Source of the DNA: Thermotogae bacterium
Lineage (GTDB): Bacteria; Thermotogota; Thermotogae; B3-G13
Length of the DNA: 6,682 bases
NCBI GenBank assembly: GCA_015486095.1
Contig: WFSK01000239.1
Span: forward strand, 1 to 6,682
Reading direction: 5' to 3'
Shown here: piece by piece, positions 1-6,442 of the stretch
Layout of the letters: each line of letters starts with the position of its first letter
How positions within the stretch are numbered: position 1 is the stretch's first letter
Translations under genes and position numbers: made by a program
The notes under the pieces: generated by a model
What the model was told of the DNA's origin: nothing
Databases searched by the model: none
What the model saw: only the letters and a program-made list of their open reading frames with translations

Positions 1-17
1 ATATACCTTCTACCGAA
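1..17 (+). repeat. Tail of an interspersed repeat copy (unit 0), cut by the window edge
   Basis: The first 17 bases match positions 91-107 at 16 of 17 sites (ATATACCTTCTACCGAA against ATATACCTCCTACCGAA). This looks like the 3' end of another copy of the repeat unit at 30-104, starting before the window, with about 90 bp between the two tails. The rest of this copy cannot be seen. Confidence 0.55.
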
Positions 18-29
18 CACTCGATGCTG

Positions 30-104
30 ACCAATATGCTACCGACGAAAGCGAGCAACATGTTCGTTCACATTGACGACGCACATCGAGATATACCTCC
101 TACC
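30..104 (+). repeat. Interspersed repeat unit 1, full-looking copy upstream of rpsT
   Basis: This unit of about 75 bp begins ACCAATATGCTA, contains CGAGCAACATGTTC and ends ATATACCTCCTACC. Its last 54 bases (51-104) match the reverse complement of 6479-6532 without gaps, 46 of 54 identical by hand count. Its first 12 bases match the reverse complement of 6663-6674 exactly. It is therefore one member of a diverged family, with other members at the far end of the window in the opposite orientation. It lies upstream of the rpsT promoter. It shows no stop in one frame, but I do not believe it is coding because other copies carry indels. Confidence 0.8.
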
Positions 105-174
105 GAATTGTTGAAGGAGAGAAAAGTCTTGTTTAGATTTTCATCAACACAGTTTGACATAGAGCTGATCCATT

Positions 175-203
175 TTGACAAATCTTGCATAATATGTTAT
201 TCT
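175..203 (+). promoter_or_regulatory. Probable sigma-70-type promoter of rpsT with extended -10
   Basis: A perfect TTGACA -35 box (175-180) is followed after 17 bp by TATTCT (198-203, 4 of 6 matches to consensus). TG at 195-196 sits one base before that hexamer, giving an extended -10 (TGn). Transcription would start near 210, leaving a leader of about 39 nt before the rpsT start. The stretch 105-248 holds no other recognisable element except a second TTGACA at 154-159, which has no -10 box at proper distance. Confidence 0.65.
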
Positions 204-248
204 TTATTAGTTTTGCAGATAACAACAAATGGAAGAAGAGGTGTAGAA

Positions 249-524
249 ATGCCGAATGTTAAATCAGCGATAAAGCGGATGAAAACGAATGAGAAGCGGA
301 GAATAAGGAACAGGATCATAAAGTCTCATTTCAAGAAGGCTGTGAAGAGAGTATATCTCGCTATGGAGCAGGGAGATAATGAACATATAAGTGATCTCTT
401 GAAAGCAGCCCTTTCTGAGATCGATAAAGCAGCTTCTAAAGGGACGATCCACAAAAACCAAGCGGCCAGAAGAAAGTCACGGCTTACTTTAAAGGTAAAT
501 CATTTCTTATCTGAGGGAAAATAA
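249..524 (+). CDS. rpsT: 30S ribosomal protein S20
   Basis: This 91-residue protein begins MPNVKSAIKR and is rich in Lys and Arg. It has the usual S20 pattern: an N-terminal KRMKTNEKRRIRNR stretch, a central helix (LAMEQGDNEHISDLLKAAL) and the conserved C-terminal motif GTIHKNQAARRKSRL. S20 is a primary 16S rRNA-binding protein of the small subunit, a bundle of three helices; the length is normal for the family. The start is the ATG at 249, preceded by GAGGTG (238-243) at 5-nt spacing. The frame stays open upstream to 24, but that extension runs through the promoter and a repeat and is not part of the protein. It is monocistronic here, with its own promoter and the terminator at 554-593, and faces the nfnB end of the minus-strand operon. 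The family call is secure. Confidence 0.97.
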   Translation: MPNVKSAIKRMKTNEKRRIRNRIIKSHFKKAVKRVYLAMEQGDNEHISDLLKAALSEIDKAASKGTIHKNQAARRKSRLTLKVNHFLSEGK

Positions 525-553
525 ACAGGTATATTCCTTTCACTCTGAAGATA

Positions 554-593
554 AGATAAAAGGGGCAAACACATAGGTTTACCCCTTTTATCT
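554..593. terminator. Bidirectional intrinsic terminator between rpsT and the operon
   Basis: Arms AGATAAAAGGGG (554-565) and CCCCTTTTATCT (582-593) are perfectly complementary over 12 bp. After one C-A mismatch the stem continues with four more pairs (567-570 with 577-580), leaving a 6-nt loop (571-576). The stem is GC-rich at its centre and flanked by A and T runs on both sides, so it gives a U-rich 3' side on either strand. It lies 30 nt after the rpsT stop and 7 nt after the nfnB stop, the expected place for a shared terminator of two convergent units. Confidence 0.88.
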
Positions 594-599
594 TTCGGT

Positions 600-2009
600 T
601 TAACGCTTCTTTTTGTTAGTTATGTATTCATCTATCGCCTTGGCAGCTGTTTTTCCTGCTCCCATGGCGAGTATTACCGTTGCTGCGCCGGTTACTATGT
701 CTCCACCGGCATATACTCCTTCTATAGATGTCTTTCCCGTTTCATCTGCCTCTATATAACCGCGTTTGTTCAATTTCAAATTTGGAGTGGCTTGGAGTAA
801 TACCTTGTTAGAACTCTGTCCTATGGCTACAACAACGATATCCACATCCATCTTAAATTCGGAACCTTCTATGGGGATCGGACGTCTTCTCCCACTGCTA
901 TCCGGTTCACCAAGTCGCATCTTTATGCATTCCATCTGTTTTACTCTTCCATTTTCATCGCCAATTATACGCGTTGGGTTGGTGAGAAAATCGAATATTA
1001 TTCCTTCTTCTTCCGCATGATGGATCTCCTCTGCTCTCGCTGGCATCTCTATTCTGCTGCGCCTATACACAACGTGTACCTCTCTTGCTCCTAATCTCAA
1101 AGAAGTCCTTGCGGCATCCATTGCGACGTTTCCTCCTCCTATCACCGCTACCTTGTTGCCCACCTTTATCGGTGTATCATATTCTGGAAATTTATATGCC
1201 TTCATGAGATTCGTCCTCGTCAGCAATTCACTCGCAGAGTATACTCCTATGAGATTTTCACCTGGTATGTTCATGAAGCGAGGAGTTCCTGCACCCGTGG
1301 CTATGTAAACAGCATCGAATCCTTCTTCGTTCAACAACTCATCTATGGTCAATATCTTTCCTATAACTCGATTGAATTCGAATTTTACTCCTAACTTTTT
1401 TATGTTTTCCACCTCTCGTTCTACTATAGATTTCGGTAGTCTGAATTCAGGTATACCGTATACTAAGACTCCACCAGCTTTATGAAATGCTTCGAATACT
1501 GTGACTTCATGCCCCATCTTCGCCAGGTCTGCTGCAGCAGTTAATCCTGCCGGACCAGCACCTACTATCGCTACCTTACCATCTTTTTTCTCTATTATTT
1601 CGGGGGTCTCAACACCGTGTTCTGCTTCCCAATCTGCTGCAAATCTTTCCAATCTACCTATTGCTACAGGTTCGCCTCCCTTTATCTTTCCGAGTGTGCA
1701 TGCTTTCTCACACTGATCTTCCTGTGGACATACTCTTCCACAAACAGCAGGAAGGTTGTTCGTGAGCTTTATTCTGTTTATGGCTCCTCTGAAGTCTTTC
1801 TCCTTTATCAATTTTATAAAGCCAGGTATATCAACATTAACAGGACATCCTTTTACGCAAGGAGGAGGACTGCATTGAAGACAACGATTTGCCTCTGCTA
1901 TTGCTTCCTCTACTGTATAGCCATAAGGTACTTCATTGAAATTCTTTATTCTCTCTTCGGGAGGTTGTTCTTTCATAGGGGTCTTTTTGAGTTGAAGTTT
2001 ACCAGCCAT
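600..2009 (-). CDS. nfnB: NfnB / GltA-like flavoprotein: large subunit of NADH-dependent reduced ferredoxin:NADP+ oxidoreductase
   Basis: This 469-residue protein belongs to the family annotated as glutamate synthase (NADPH) small subunit, GltA/GltD-like. Eight cysteines for two [4Fe-4S] clusters lie at 43, 46, 51 and 55 (CLQC...C...GCPV) and at 90, 94, 100 and 104. A FAD-binding GAGPAG follows at 150-155, a second dinucleotide site GGGNVA at 291-296 for NADP(H), and a C-terminal AGGD flavin motif near 434-437. Adjacent nfnA makes the Nfn complex the best call: cytoplasmic electron bifurcation/confurcation between NADH, ferredoxin and NADP+. SudAB (sulfide dehydrogenase/NADPH sulfur reductase) is the same enzyme family. 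No glutamate synthase large subunit is present, so true glutamate synthase is less likely. The start is the ATG at 2009, 1 nt after the nfnA stop. An upstream in-frame ATG at 2084 would overlap nfnA by 74 nt and is rejected. Last gene of the operon. Confidence 0.93.
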   Translation of the reverse strand: MAGKLQLKKTPMKEQPPEERIKNFNEVPYGYTVEEAIAEANRCLQCSPPPCVKGCPVNVDIPGFIKLIKEKDFRGAINRIKLTNNLPAVCGRVCPQEDQCEKACTLGKIKGGEPVAIGRLERFAADWEAEHGVETPEIIEKKDGKVAIVGAGPAGLTAAADLAKMGHEVTVFEAFHKAGGVLVYGIPEFRLPKSIVEREVENIKKLGVKFEFNRVIGKILTIDELLNEEGFDAVYIATGAGTPRFMNIPGENLIGVYSASELLTRTNLMKAYKFPEYDTPIKVGNKVAVIGGGNVAMDAARTSLRLGAREVHVVYRRSRIEMPARAEEIHHAEEEGIIFDFLTNPTRIIGDENGRVKQMECIKMRLGEPDSSGRRRPIPIEGSEFKMDVDIVVVAIGQSSNKVLLQATPNLKLNKRGYIEADETGKTSIEGVYAGGDIVTGAATVILAMGAGKTAAKAIDEYITNKKKR

Positions 2010-2010
2010 C

Positions 2011-2853
2011 TCATTCACCTTCCTCTTCGATGCTTTTCCTGTAATTCTCGAGGGCACGCTTCTCTTCTTCCTTATAGGTTGCAAGACGCTCCATAAGGAG
2101 TTTAAAGTTCACCTTATGTCCATCGAATTCTGGACCATCTACACAGGTAAATTTCGTCTCGCCGCCGACCTCCACCCTACATGCACCACACATCCCTGTA
2201 CCATCCACCATTATCGAATTCAAAGAAACGATAGTAGGGACATTGTATTTTCTGGTTAATTCGGATACAAATCGCATCATGATTGCGGGACCAATTGCCC
2301 AGACTCGTGCCACCCTTCTTCCACTGTCCAACAATTCTTTAAGAACATCGGTTACGAATCCCTTTTTACCTTTCGTACCATCGTCGGTAGATATCAAAAG
2401 CTCGTCGCTCACGGAAGTGAGTTCTTCTTCCATTATTAGCAACGCTTTCGAGCGTGCCCCAAGGATCGTTATCACCTCGTTTCCTGCTTCCTTCAACGCC
2501 CTCGCTATCGGATAGACAGGAGCTGCACCAACTCCACCTCCAACCATTACGACGGTACCGTAATTGGATATCTCCGATGGATTTCCCAGAGGGCCTGTTA
2601 CATCTGATATATCTTCTCCAACGTCGTAACGAGAGAGCTGAAGAGTGGTCTTACCCACAACCTGGAATACCATTCTTATATTCCCCTTATCTCTATCGAA
2701 ATCTGCGATCGTTAGTGGTATCCTTTCGCCTCTCTCATCCAATCTGATTATAACGAATTGCCCTGGCTTGCATTTCTTCGCGATCAAAGGGGTAAAAATC
2801 TGTACACTGTAGATGTTCTCTGCTATCTTCTCCTTCGAGACTATCTCAGCCAT
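2011..2853 (-). CDS. nfnA: NfnA: ferredoxin-NADP reductase-like small subunit of the Nfn complex (SudB/PyrK-like)
   Basis: This 280-residue protein has the FAD/NAD reductase fold of the PyrK/HydG family. An N-terminal FAD domain carries RIPLTI (44-49) and GPLGNP (87-92). An NAD(H)-binding segment begins VGGGVGAAP (104-112). A [2Fe-2S] motif follows: DGTGMCGAC (217-225) with C222 and C225, then C237. Only three cysteines sit in this motif, with an aspartate at 217 where a fourth ligand is expected; this fits NfnA, where I recall that an Asp replaces one Cys. It is the NADH-side subunit, passing electrons through its flavin to NfnB. The C-terminal 25 residues are a charged, probably helical tail. 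The ATG at 2853 follows the DUF1015 stop by 4 nt and has GGAGGG (2862-2867) 8 nt upstream. Dihydroorotate dehydrogenase electron-transfer subunit is the alternative but is unlikely beside nfnB. Confidence 0.92.
   Translation of the reverse strand: MAEIVSKEKIAENIYSVQIFTPLIAKKCKPGQFVIIRLDERGERIPLTIADFDRDKGNIRMVFQVVGKTTLQLSRYDVGEDISDVTGPLGNPSEISNYGTVVMVGGGVGAAPVYPIARALKEAGNEVITILGARSKALLIMEEELTSVSDELLISTDDGTKGKKGFVTDVLKELLDSGRRVARVWAIGPAIMMRFVSELTRKYNVPTIVSLNSIMVDGTGMCGACRVEVGGETKFTCVDGPEFDGHKVNFKLLMERLATYKEEEKRALENYRKSIEEEGE
2016..2025 (-). promoter_or_regulatory. Ribosome binding site deciding the nfnB start
   Basis: GAGGAAGGTG on the minus strand, within the 3' end of nfnA, lies 6 nt before the ATG at 2009. 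It supports that start over the upstream in-frame ATG at 2084. Confidence 0.75.
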
Positions 2854-2857
2854 GTTC

Positions 2858-4192
2858 TCAACCCTCCATCAAATTTATCGTAAAGCCTGTCAGAAGTTTG
2901 GGATAAAAATCCGTTGATTTCTGTGGCATTCTTTCACCCGCCTTAGCTACACCTTTTACATCTTCGATCCTGGTTGGATTCAGGAGAAAAGCCATCTGAT
3001 ATTTATCTTCTGTATCTACACGCCTTATGGCATCTTCCATATAGCGTTCGTAATCCACATTTGTCTGTTTGGTCAATTTCTCCGCATCTATCCCGAGCAT
3101 GTTCTCCAGTATCAACTTGTGGAGTATTGCTACATCCAAATGCCTATAGGCATCTGATGCGTAGGGTAATAACTCATCCAGTTTATTCGCTTTTTTCAAA
3201 CTCAGAAGAAAGTAACATGGTGCATCCTTTAGATATAGACCGAATACGTGTTCATTGCCCCATCTATTCCTCATTTGCTCTTTTAATTTTCCCAGTGCTT
3301 CGAACTTATTTCTGAAATCGAATTTCACCTCCTCGATAACAAAATCATCTTTTAATCTCTTCAGAAAAGCATCCTTATTGTAACTACAGTTGAATATCAA
3401 TCTATGCGTTGGAAATATAGTCAACCCTTTATCTTCTGTGTTCACGAACGTCATCATCCTGTAGAAGAATGGTGCATCTTCCACGGCCTTTCCCAGCTTC
3501 TCCATCATATATCTTTTGTAGTTTAGAGCCGTCTCGTATCTATGATGACCATCAGCTATGAGAAGGGTTTTGTCTCTCATATATTCCTCAACCTTCTTTA
3601 TCACATCGATATCACTCACCTTCCATAGCACATGCTCCTCACCGTTCCAATCTAACGCCTTCATATGAGGTTCTCTTTCTCTGAAACGGTCGAGGAGCAA
3701 ATCTACCTTCTTCTCCGGATCGGTATAGAGCATAAAGACCTGGCCGAAGTTCGCATTCGTCGCCTTCATCAGATTGAATCTATCTTCTTTTGGTTGAGAT
3801 AACGTCTTTTCGTGCGGCCTAACGCCTGACTCACTGTATTCTTCTAATCTGCCCAGTGCAATGAAACCCTTGCGAGTAAGCCTTCTACCCATATCGTCCT
3901 TGTATATCTGATCATATACATATATCGATGGTTCATCATCTCGAATCAATATCCCTTTATCTATCCATTCTCGAAAGTATTTTGCTGCCCTTGTGTACAC
4001 GTTATTTTGCTCTCCATCGTTTGTAGCGCTCCTCCCTTTTATTATCCTGACTATGTTGTATTCGCTGCGTTTGTAATACTCCTCTTGCATATCATCATCT
4101 ATCTTATCGTAGGGCTGGGTAACAACGCTTGTCATATCCTTAATGATATTCGTGTTGTATCTATAAGCACGAAAAGGCTTTACCACGGCCAT
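2858..4192 (-). CDS. DUF1015 family protein, candidate serine-metabolism enzyme (possible free-serine kinase)
   Basis: This 444-residue soluble protein has no signal peptide or membrane segment. It matches the DUF1015 family by its N-terminus (VVKPFRAYRYN, then TQPYD at 25-29, then YNIVRI at 45-50), RPHEKT (125-130), the hallmark DGHHRYETA (214-222) and a length typical of the family. DGHHR resembles the GERR-type box of ParB-like proteins, a fold that also includes free-serine kinases (archaeal SerK, staphylococcal SbnI). That resemblance, together with serA and a serine-type aminotransferase just upstream, makes serine phosphorylation a reasonable hypothesis, not a demonstrated function. 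The start is the ATG at 4192, 1 nt after the serA stop, with GGAGGTG at 4202-4208 and 9-nt spacing. A GTG at 4204 is in frame but lies inside that Shine-Dalgarno. Translation is probably coupled to serA above and nfnA below. Family call sure; function open. Confidence 0.88.
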   Translation of the reverse strand: MAVVKPFRAYRYNTNIIKDMTSVVTQPYDKIDDDMQEEYYKRSEYNIVRIIKGRSATNDGEQNNVYTRAAKYFREWIDKGILIRDDEPSIYVYDQIYKDDMGRRLTRKGFIALGRLEEYSESGVRPHEKTLSQPKEDRFNLMKATNANFGQVFMLYTDPEKKVDLLLDRFREREPHMKALDWNGEEHVLWKVSDIDVIKKVEEYMRDKTLLIADGHHRYETALNYKRYMMEKLGKAVEDAPFFYRMMTFVNTEDKGLTIFPTHRLIFNCSYNKDAFLKRLKDDFVIEEVKFDFRNKFEALGKLKEQMRNRWGNEHVFGLYLKDAPCYFLLSLKKANKLDELLPYASDAYRHLDVAILHKLILENMLGIDAEKLTKQTNVDYERYMEDAIRRVDTEDKYQMAFLLNPTRIEDVKGVAKAGERMPQKSTDFYPKLLTGFTINLMEG

Positions 4193-4193
4193 A

Positions 4194-5126
4194 TTATTTC
4201 CCACCTCCGATCAATTCGGCTATAACCTTATCTACAACCTCTTCTCCAACGCGTCTCTGTGCCTGAACTGTTGATGCCCCTATGTGTGGGGTGCATATCA
4301 CGTTCTTCAAAGATAATAGTTTTTTCCTCAATTCATCTGCTGGTGGTTCGACTTCGAATACATCGAGTGCAGCTGCCTTCACCTTCCCAGATACAAGGGC
4401 ATCATATAGTGCCTCTTCATCCACGATGCCTCCTCTCGCACAATGAACGAAATACACACCATCTTTCATCTTTTCGAATTCCTTTTTACCTATCAGGTAG
4501 TGAGTTTCTCTCATGAGAGGTACGTGGATGGTAATAAAATCTGATTTAGAAAGCAATTCATCGAGAGATAATAATTCTATCTTTTCTCTCAACTCCTCTC
4601 TCACGTTGGGATACTTATCATATGCGATAACCTTCATGCCAAAAGCCAAAGCCCTTTCCGCAACCAACTGTCCTATCCTCCCTATCCCTACTATTCCTAA
4701 CGTGGAACCGTAAAGCTCGACTCCTTTGAATTCTTTCTTCAGCCATTTTCCCTCTTTTAGACTTGCTGTCCCTTGTGGTATGAATCTCGCCATCGCGATC
4801 ATGAATCCCATGGTAAGCTCAGCAACCGAAAGCGAATTTGCTGCTGGAGTATTTATTACCTTTATTCCCTTTTTCTTCGCTGCATCTACATCCACGTTGT
4901 CCAAACCGGTACCTGCTCTCGCTATGAGAGAAAGCCTATCTCCTGCTTCTATTATCTCCTTTGTAACCTTCGTAGCACTTCTGACGATTATTGCATCGAA
5001 TTGCTTTATGTCCCCGATCAGTTCTTCCTGTGTTCTCTTTCTCTCATCCACTTCTATGCCTTTTACCTCTCTGAGCCTTGCCATAGCATCGGGAGCGAGT
5101 GGATCATTAACAAGAATTCTTTTCAT
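4194..5126 (-). CDS. serA: D-3-phosphoglycerate dehydrogenase, short form without ACT domain
   Basis: This 310-residue D-2-hydroxyacid dehydrogenase oxidises 3-phosphoglycerate to 3-phosphohydroxypyruvate with NAD+, the first step of phosphorylated serine synthesis; the reaction is reversible. The substrate-binding segment is RAGTGLDNVD (70-79). The Rossmann motif GIVGIGRIG (144-152) is followed by D169, which favours NAD(H). The catalytic set is R230 (ARGGIVDE), E259 (DVFEVEPP) and H280 (TPHIGAS). There is no C-terminal ACT or intervening domain, so serine feedback through ACT is absent, as in other short SerA forms. The start is the ATG at 5126, 1 nt after the aminotransferase stop, with AGAGGGTG (5133-5140) 6 nt upstream. 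An in-frame GTG at 5135 lies in that site and overlaps the upstream gene. Glyoxylate/hydroxypyruvate reductase is the alternative; the RAGTGLDNVD signature and the neighbouring aminotransferase favour SerA. Confidence 0.9.
   Translation of the reverse strand: MKRILVNDPLAPDAMARLREVKGIEVDERKRTQEELIGDIKQFDAIIVRSATKVTKEIIEAGDRLSLIARAGTGLDNVDVDAAKKKGIKVINTPAANSLSVAELTMGFMIAMARFIPQGTASLKEGKWLKKEFKGVELYGSTLGIVGIGRIGQLVAERALAFGMKVIAYDKYPNVREELREKIELLSLDELLSKSDFITIHVPLMRETHYLIGKKEFEKMKDGVYFVHCARGGIVDEEALYDALVSGKVKAAALDVFEVEPPADELRKKLLSLKNVICTPHIGASTVQAQRRVGEEVVDKVIAELIGGGK
4202..4208 (-). promoter_or_regulatory. Ribosome binding site deciding the DUF1015 gene start
   Basis: GGAGGTG on the minus strand, overlapping the last codons of serA, stands 9 nt before the ATG at 4192. 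The alternative in-frame GTG (4204-4202) is the last three bases of this site itself, so it is unlikely to be the start. Confidence 0.75.
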
Positions 5127-5127
5127 A

Positions 5128-6270
5128 TCATACACCCTCTCTCATGAAGACTTCTTCCGCCGCTCTTACACCCTTACCCAATTCGATCGGATATCCCAAT
5201 TCCTTTAATGACATCTCAAGAGAGGAGATAGCAGTTATCATATCGAATTTATCCATATATCCTAAGTGTGCTATCCTAATGATCTTCCCCACCAACTTAC
5301 CCTGTCCACCTGCTATGACTGCCCCATGTTTGTCACGCAAGACTTTCACGAGTTGTAAACCGTCTATTCCTTCTGGAACCTTTATCGCTGTTGCTATGTT
5401 CCCAGGAGATTTAGACAACAATTCGAGTCCTAACGCCTTTATGGCCGCCCTAACAGCATCAGCGAGTATCCTATGTCTTTCCCAAACGTTTTCTATTCCT
5501 TCCTCCTTTATCATCTCTATTGCCTCTCTCAACTGGAATATCATAGAAACCGATGTGGTGTACGGAGTTTGTTTTGGTGCCTTCTTCTTATACGCTTTGA
5601 AATCAAAGTAATATTTCGGTAGATCCGAACTCTCAACTAACCTCCATGCCTTTTCATCTATGGCTACAAAGGCAAGACCAGGCGGTAACATCACACCCTT
5701 TTGAGATGCCGCAACTACTACGTTCACATTCCATTCATCCATCTTCAGAGGAGTAGCCAACAATCCACTAACGGCATCGGTTACCAATATTTTATCTGTA
5801 TCCTTAACGACCTCAGCTATCGCCTCGAGATCGGATACTGTCCCGGTAGAGGTTTCGCTTATCGTGGTCAAAACGACCTTTGCTTCAGGATGTTGTTTTA
5901 TCGCTTCCTCGATCTGAACAGGAGATACAACATCACCCCACTCCACTGCTATCCTAACAACGTTCACTCCGAATGCTTTACATATCTCTTCCCATCGCTC
6001 ACCGAATTTACCCCCCACCACAACTATTGCTGTATCCTCCTTGCTGAGTAGATTGGCAACAGTTGCCTCCATAGCTCCTGTGCCACTGGAAGCGAATATG
6101 AAGACATCGTTCTTCGTTTGAAAGAGATATTTAATAGATTCCGATACTTCTGCGAATATCTTCTCGAATTGGGGTGTTCTGTGATGCAGGATGGGTTGTG
6201 CCCCAGCTAAAAGTACTCTTTCTGGTACAGGTGTTGGACCGGGCGAAAGTATGTAATTCTTCTTCAACAT
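5128..6270 (-). CDS. Class V PLP aminotransferase, serine-pyruvate/alanine-glyoxylate type; candidate phosphoserine aminotransferase
   Basis: This 380-residue cytosolic PLP enzyme is fold type I. It opens with the family signature LSPGPTPVP (8-16) and HHRTPQF (29-35). SSGTGAMEA (61-69) binds the cofactor phosphate, ETSTG (139-143) and TDAVSG (164-169, D165 to the pyridine nitrogen) follow, and the Schiff-base lysine is K191 in ASQKGVMLPPG. R332 in IIRIAHLG is the expected substrate-carboxylate arginine. Relatives transaminate serine, alanine, aspartate and glyoxylate; some Methanococcales members act on phosphoserine/3-phosphohydroxypyruvate. Being first in an operon with serA, and with no serC in view, it plausibly makes or consumes phosphoserine. 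Serine-glyoxylate or alanine-glyoxylate transamination remains possible. The start is the ATG at 6270 with GGAGGT (6280-6285) at 9-nt spacing. The length is normal for the family. Confidence 0.9.
   Translation of the reverse strand: MLKKNYILSPGPTPVPERVLLAGAQPILHHRTPQFEKIFAEVSESIKYLFQTKNDVFIFASSGTGAMEATVANLLSKEDTAIVVVGGKFGERWEEICKAFGVNVVRIAVEWGDVVSPVQIEEAIKQHPEAKVVLTTISETSTGTVSDLEAIAEVVKDTDKILVTDAVSGLLATPLKMDEWNVNVVVAASQKGVMLPPGLAFVAIDEKAWRLVESSDLPKYYFDFKAYKKKAPKQTPYTTSVSMIFQLREAIEMIKEEGIENVWERHRILADAVRAAIKALGLELLSKSPGNIATAIKVPEGIDGLQLVKVLRDKHGAVIAGGQGKLVGKIIRIAHLGYMDKFDMITAISSLEMSLKELGYPIELGKGVRAAEEVFMREGV
5133..5140 (-). promoter_or_regulatory. Ribosome binding site deciding the serA start
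   Basis: AGAGGGTG on the minus strand is 6 nt before the ATG at 5126 and lies in the last codons of the aminotransferase gene. The competing in-frame GTG (5135-5133) is part of the site. Confidence 0.65.
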
Positions 6271-6317
6271 ATCTCATCGACCTCCATATACTATAATGTG
6301 AAAATCCTAACGATAGT

Positions 6318-6326
6318 ATTTTAACA
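6318..6326 (-). promoter_or_regulatory. Possible extended -10 promoter of the five-gene operon
   Basis: On the minus strand TGTTAAAAT gives TAAAAT (5 of 6 matches to TATAAT) preceded by TGn, an extended -10. No good -35 hexamer is seen at 16-18 bp. Transcription would begin near 6311, leaving a leader of about 40 nt before the start at 6270. The leader shows no riboswitch or attenuator fold. A TATAGT at 6290-6295 would start transcription inside the Shine-Dalgarno and is less likely. Confidence 0.4.
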
Positions 6327-6343
6327 TCTCCGGTGGTTTTGTT

Positions 6344-6416
6344 GCGAGTGTATGAATCGCATCTGTAGTGACTGTTGTGACACCTCCCTTCGCCTTCACA
6401 ACTGCTAAACACTCGC
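6344..6416. repeat. Long imperfect inverted repeat upstream of the operon
   Basis: The outer arms GCGAGTGT (6344-6351) and ACACTCGC (6409-6416) are perfectly complementary. The inner arms GTTGTGA (6374-6380) and TCACAAC (6396-6402) are perfectly complementary around a 15-nt loop. Between them pairing is imperfect. The right arm continues into repeat unit 4. The left arm (GCGAGTG followed by a TATGAA-like stretch) resembles 6628-6640 of unit 2, so the structure may have arisen from two oppositely oriented repeat fragments. Confidence 0.55.
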
Positions 6417-6438
6417 ACGCCAAGATTCGCCTCCCTGC
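6395..6438 (+). repeat. Interspersed repeat unit 4, diverged
   Basis: TTCACAAC (6395-6402), CACTCGCACGCCAAGATTCG (6410-6429) and CCTCCCTGC (6430-6438) align, with an insertion of about 6 nt, to the reverse complement of unit 2 (TTCACAG, CACTCGCACATCAAGA, CTTCCCTACC). It is the same family in the opposite orientation to units 2 and 3. Confidence 0.55.
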
Positions 6439-6442
6439 TTAC

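Noticed and set aside
154..159. First TTGACA upstream of rpsT as a -35 box
   Set aside because: No -10-like hexamer stands at 16-18 bp; the second TTGACA at 175-180 has one.
24..248. N-terminal extension of the S20 reading frame
   Set aside because: It crosses a repeat and the promoter; the ATG at 249 has a good Shine-Dalgarno and gives a normal-length S20.
2010..2084. Longer nfnB start at 2084
   Set aside because: It would overlap nfnA by 74 nt, adds a basic tail not expected in the family, and the ATG at 2009 has its own ribosome binding site.
6290..6295. TATAGT on the minus strand as the operon -10 box
   Set aside because: Transcription would begin inside the Shine-Dalgarno at 6280-6285, and no -35 is present.
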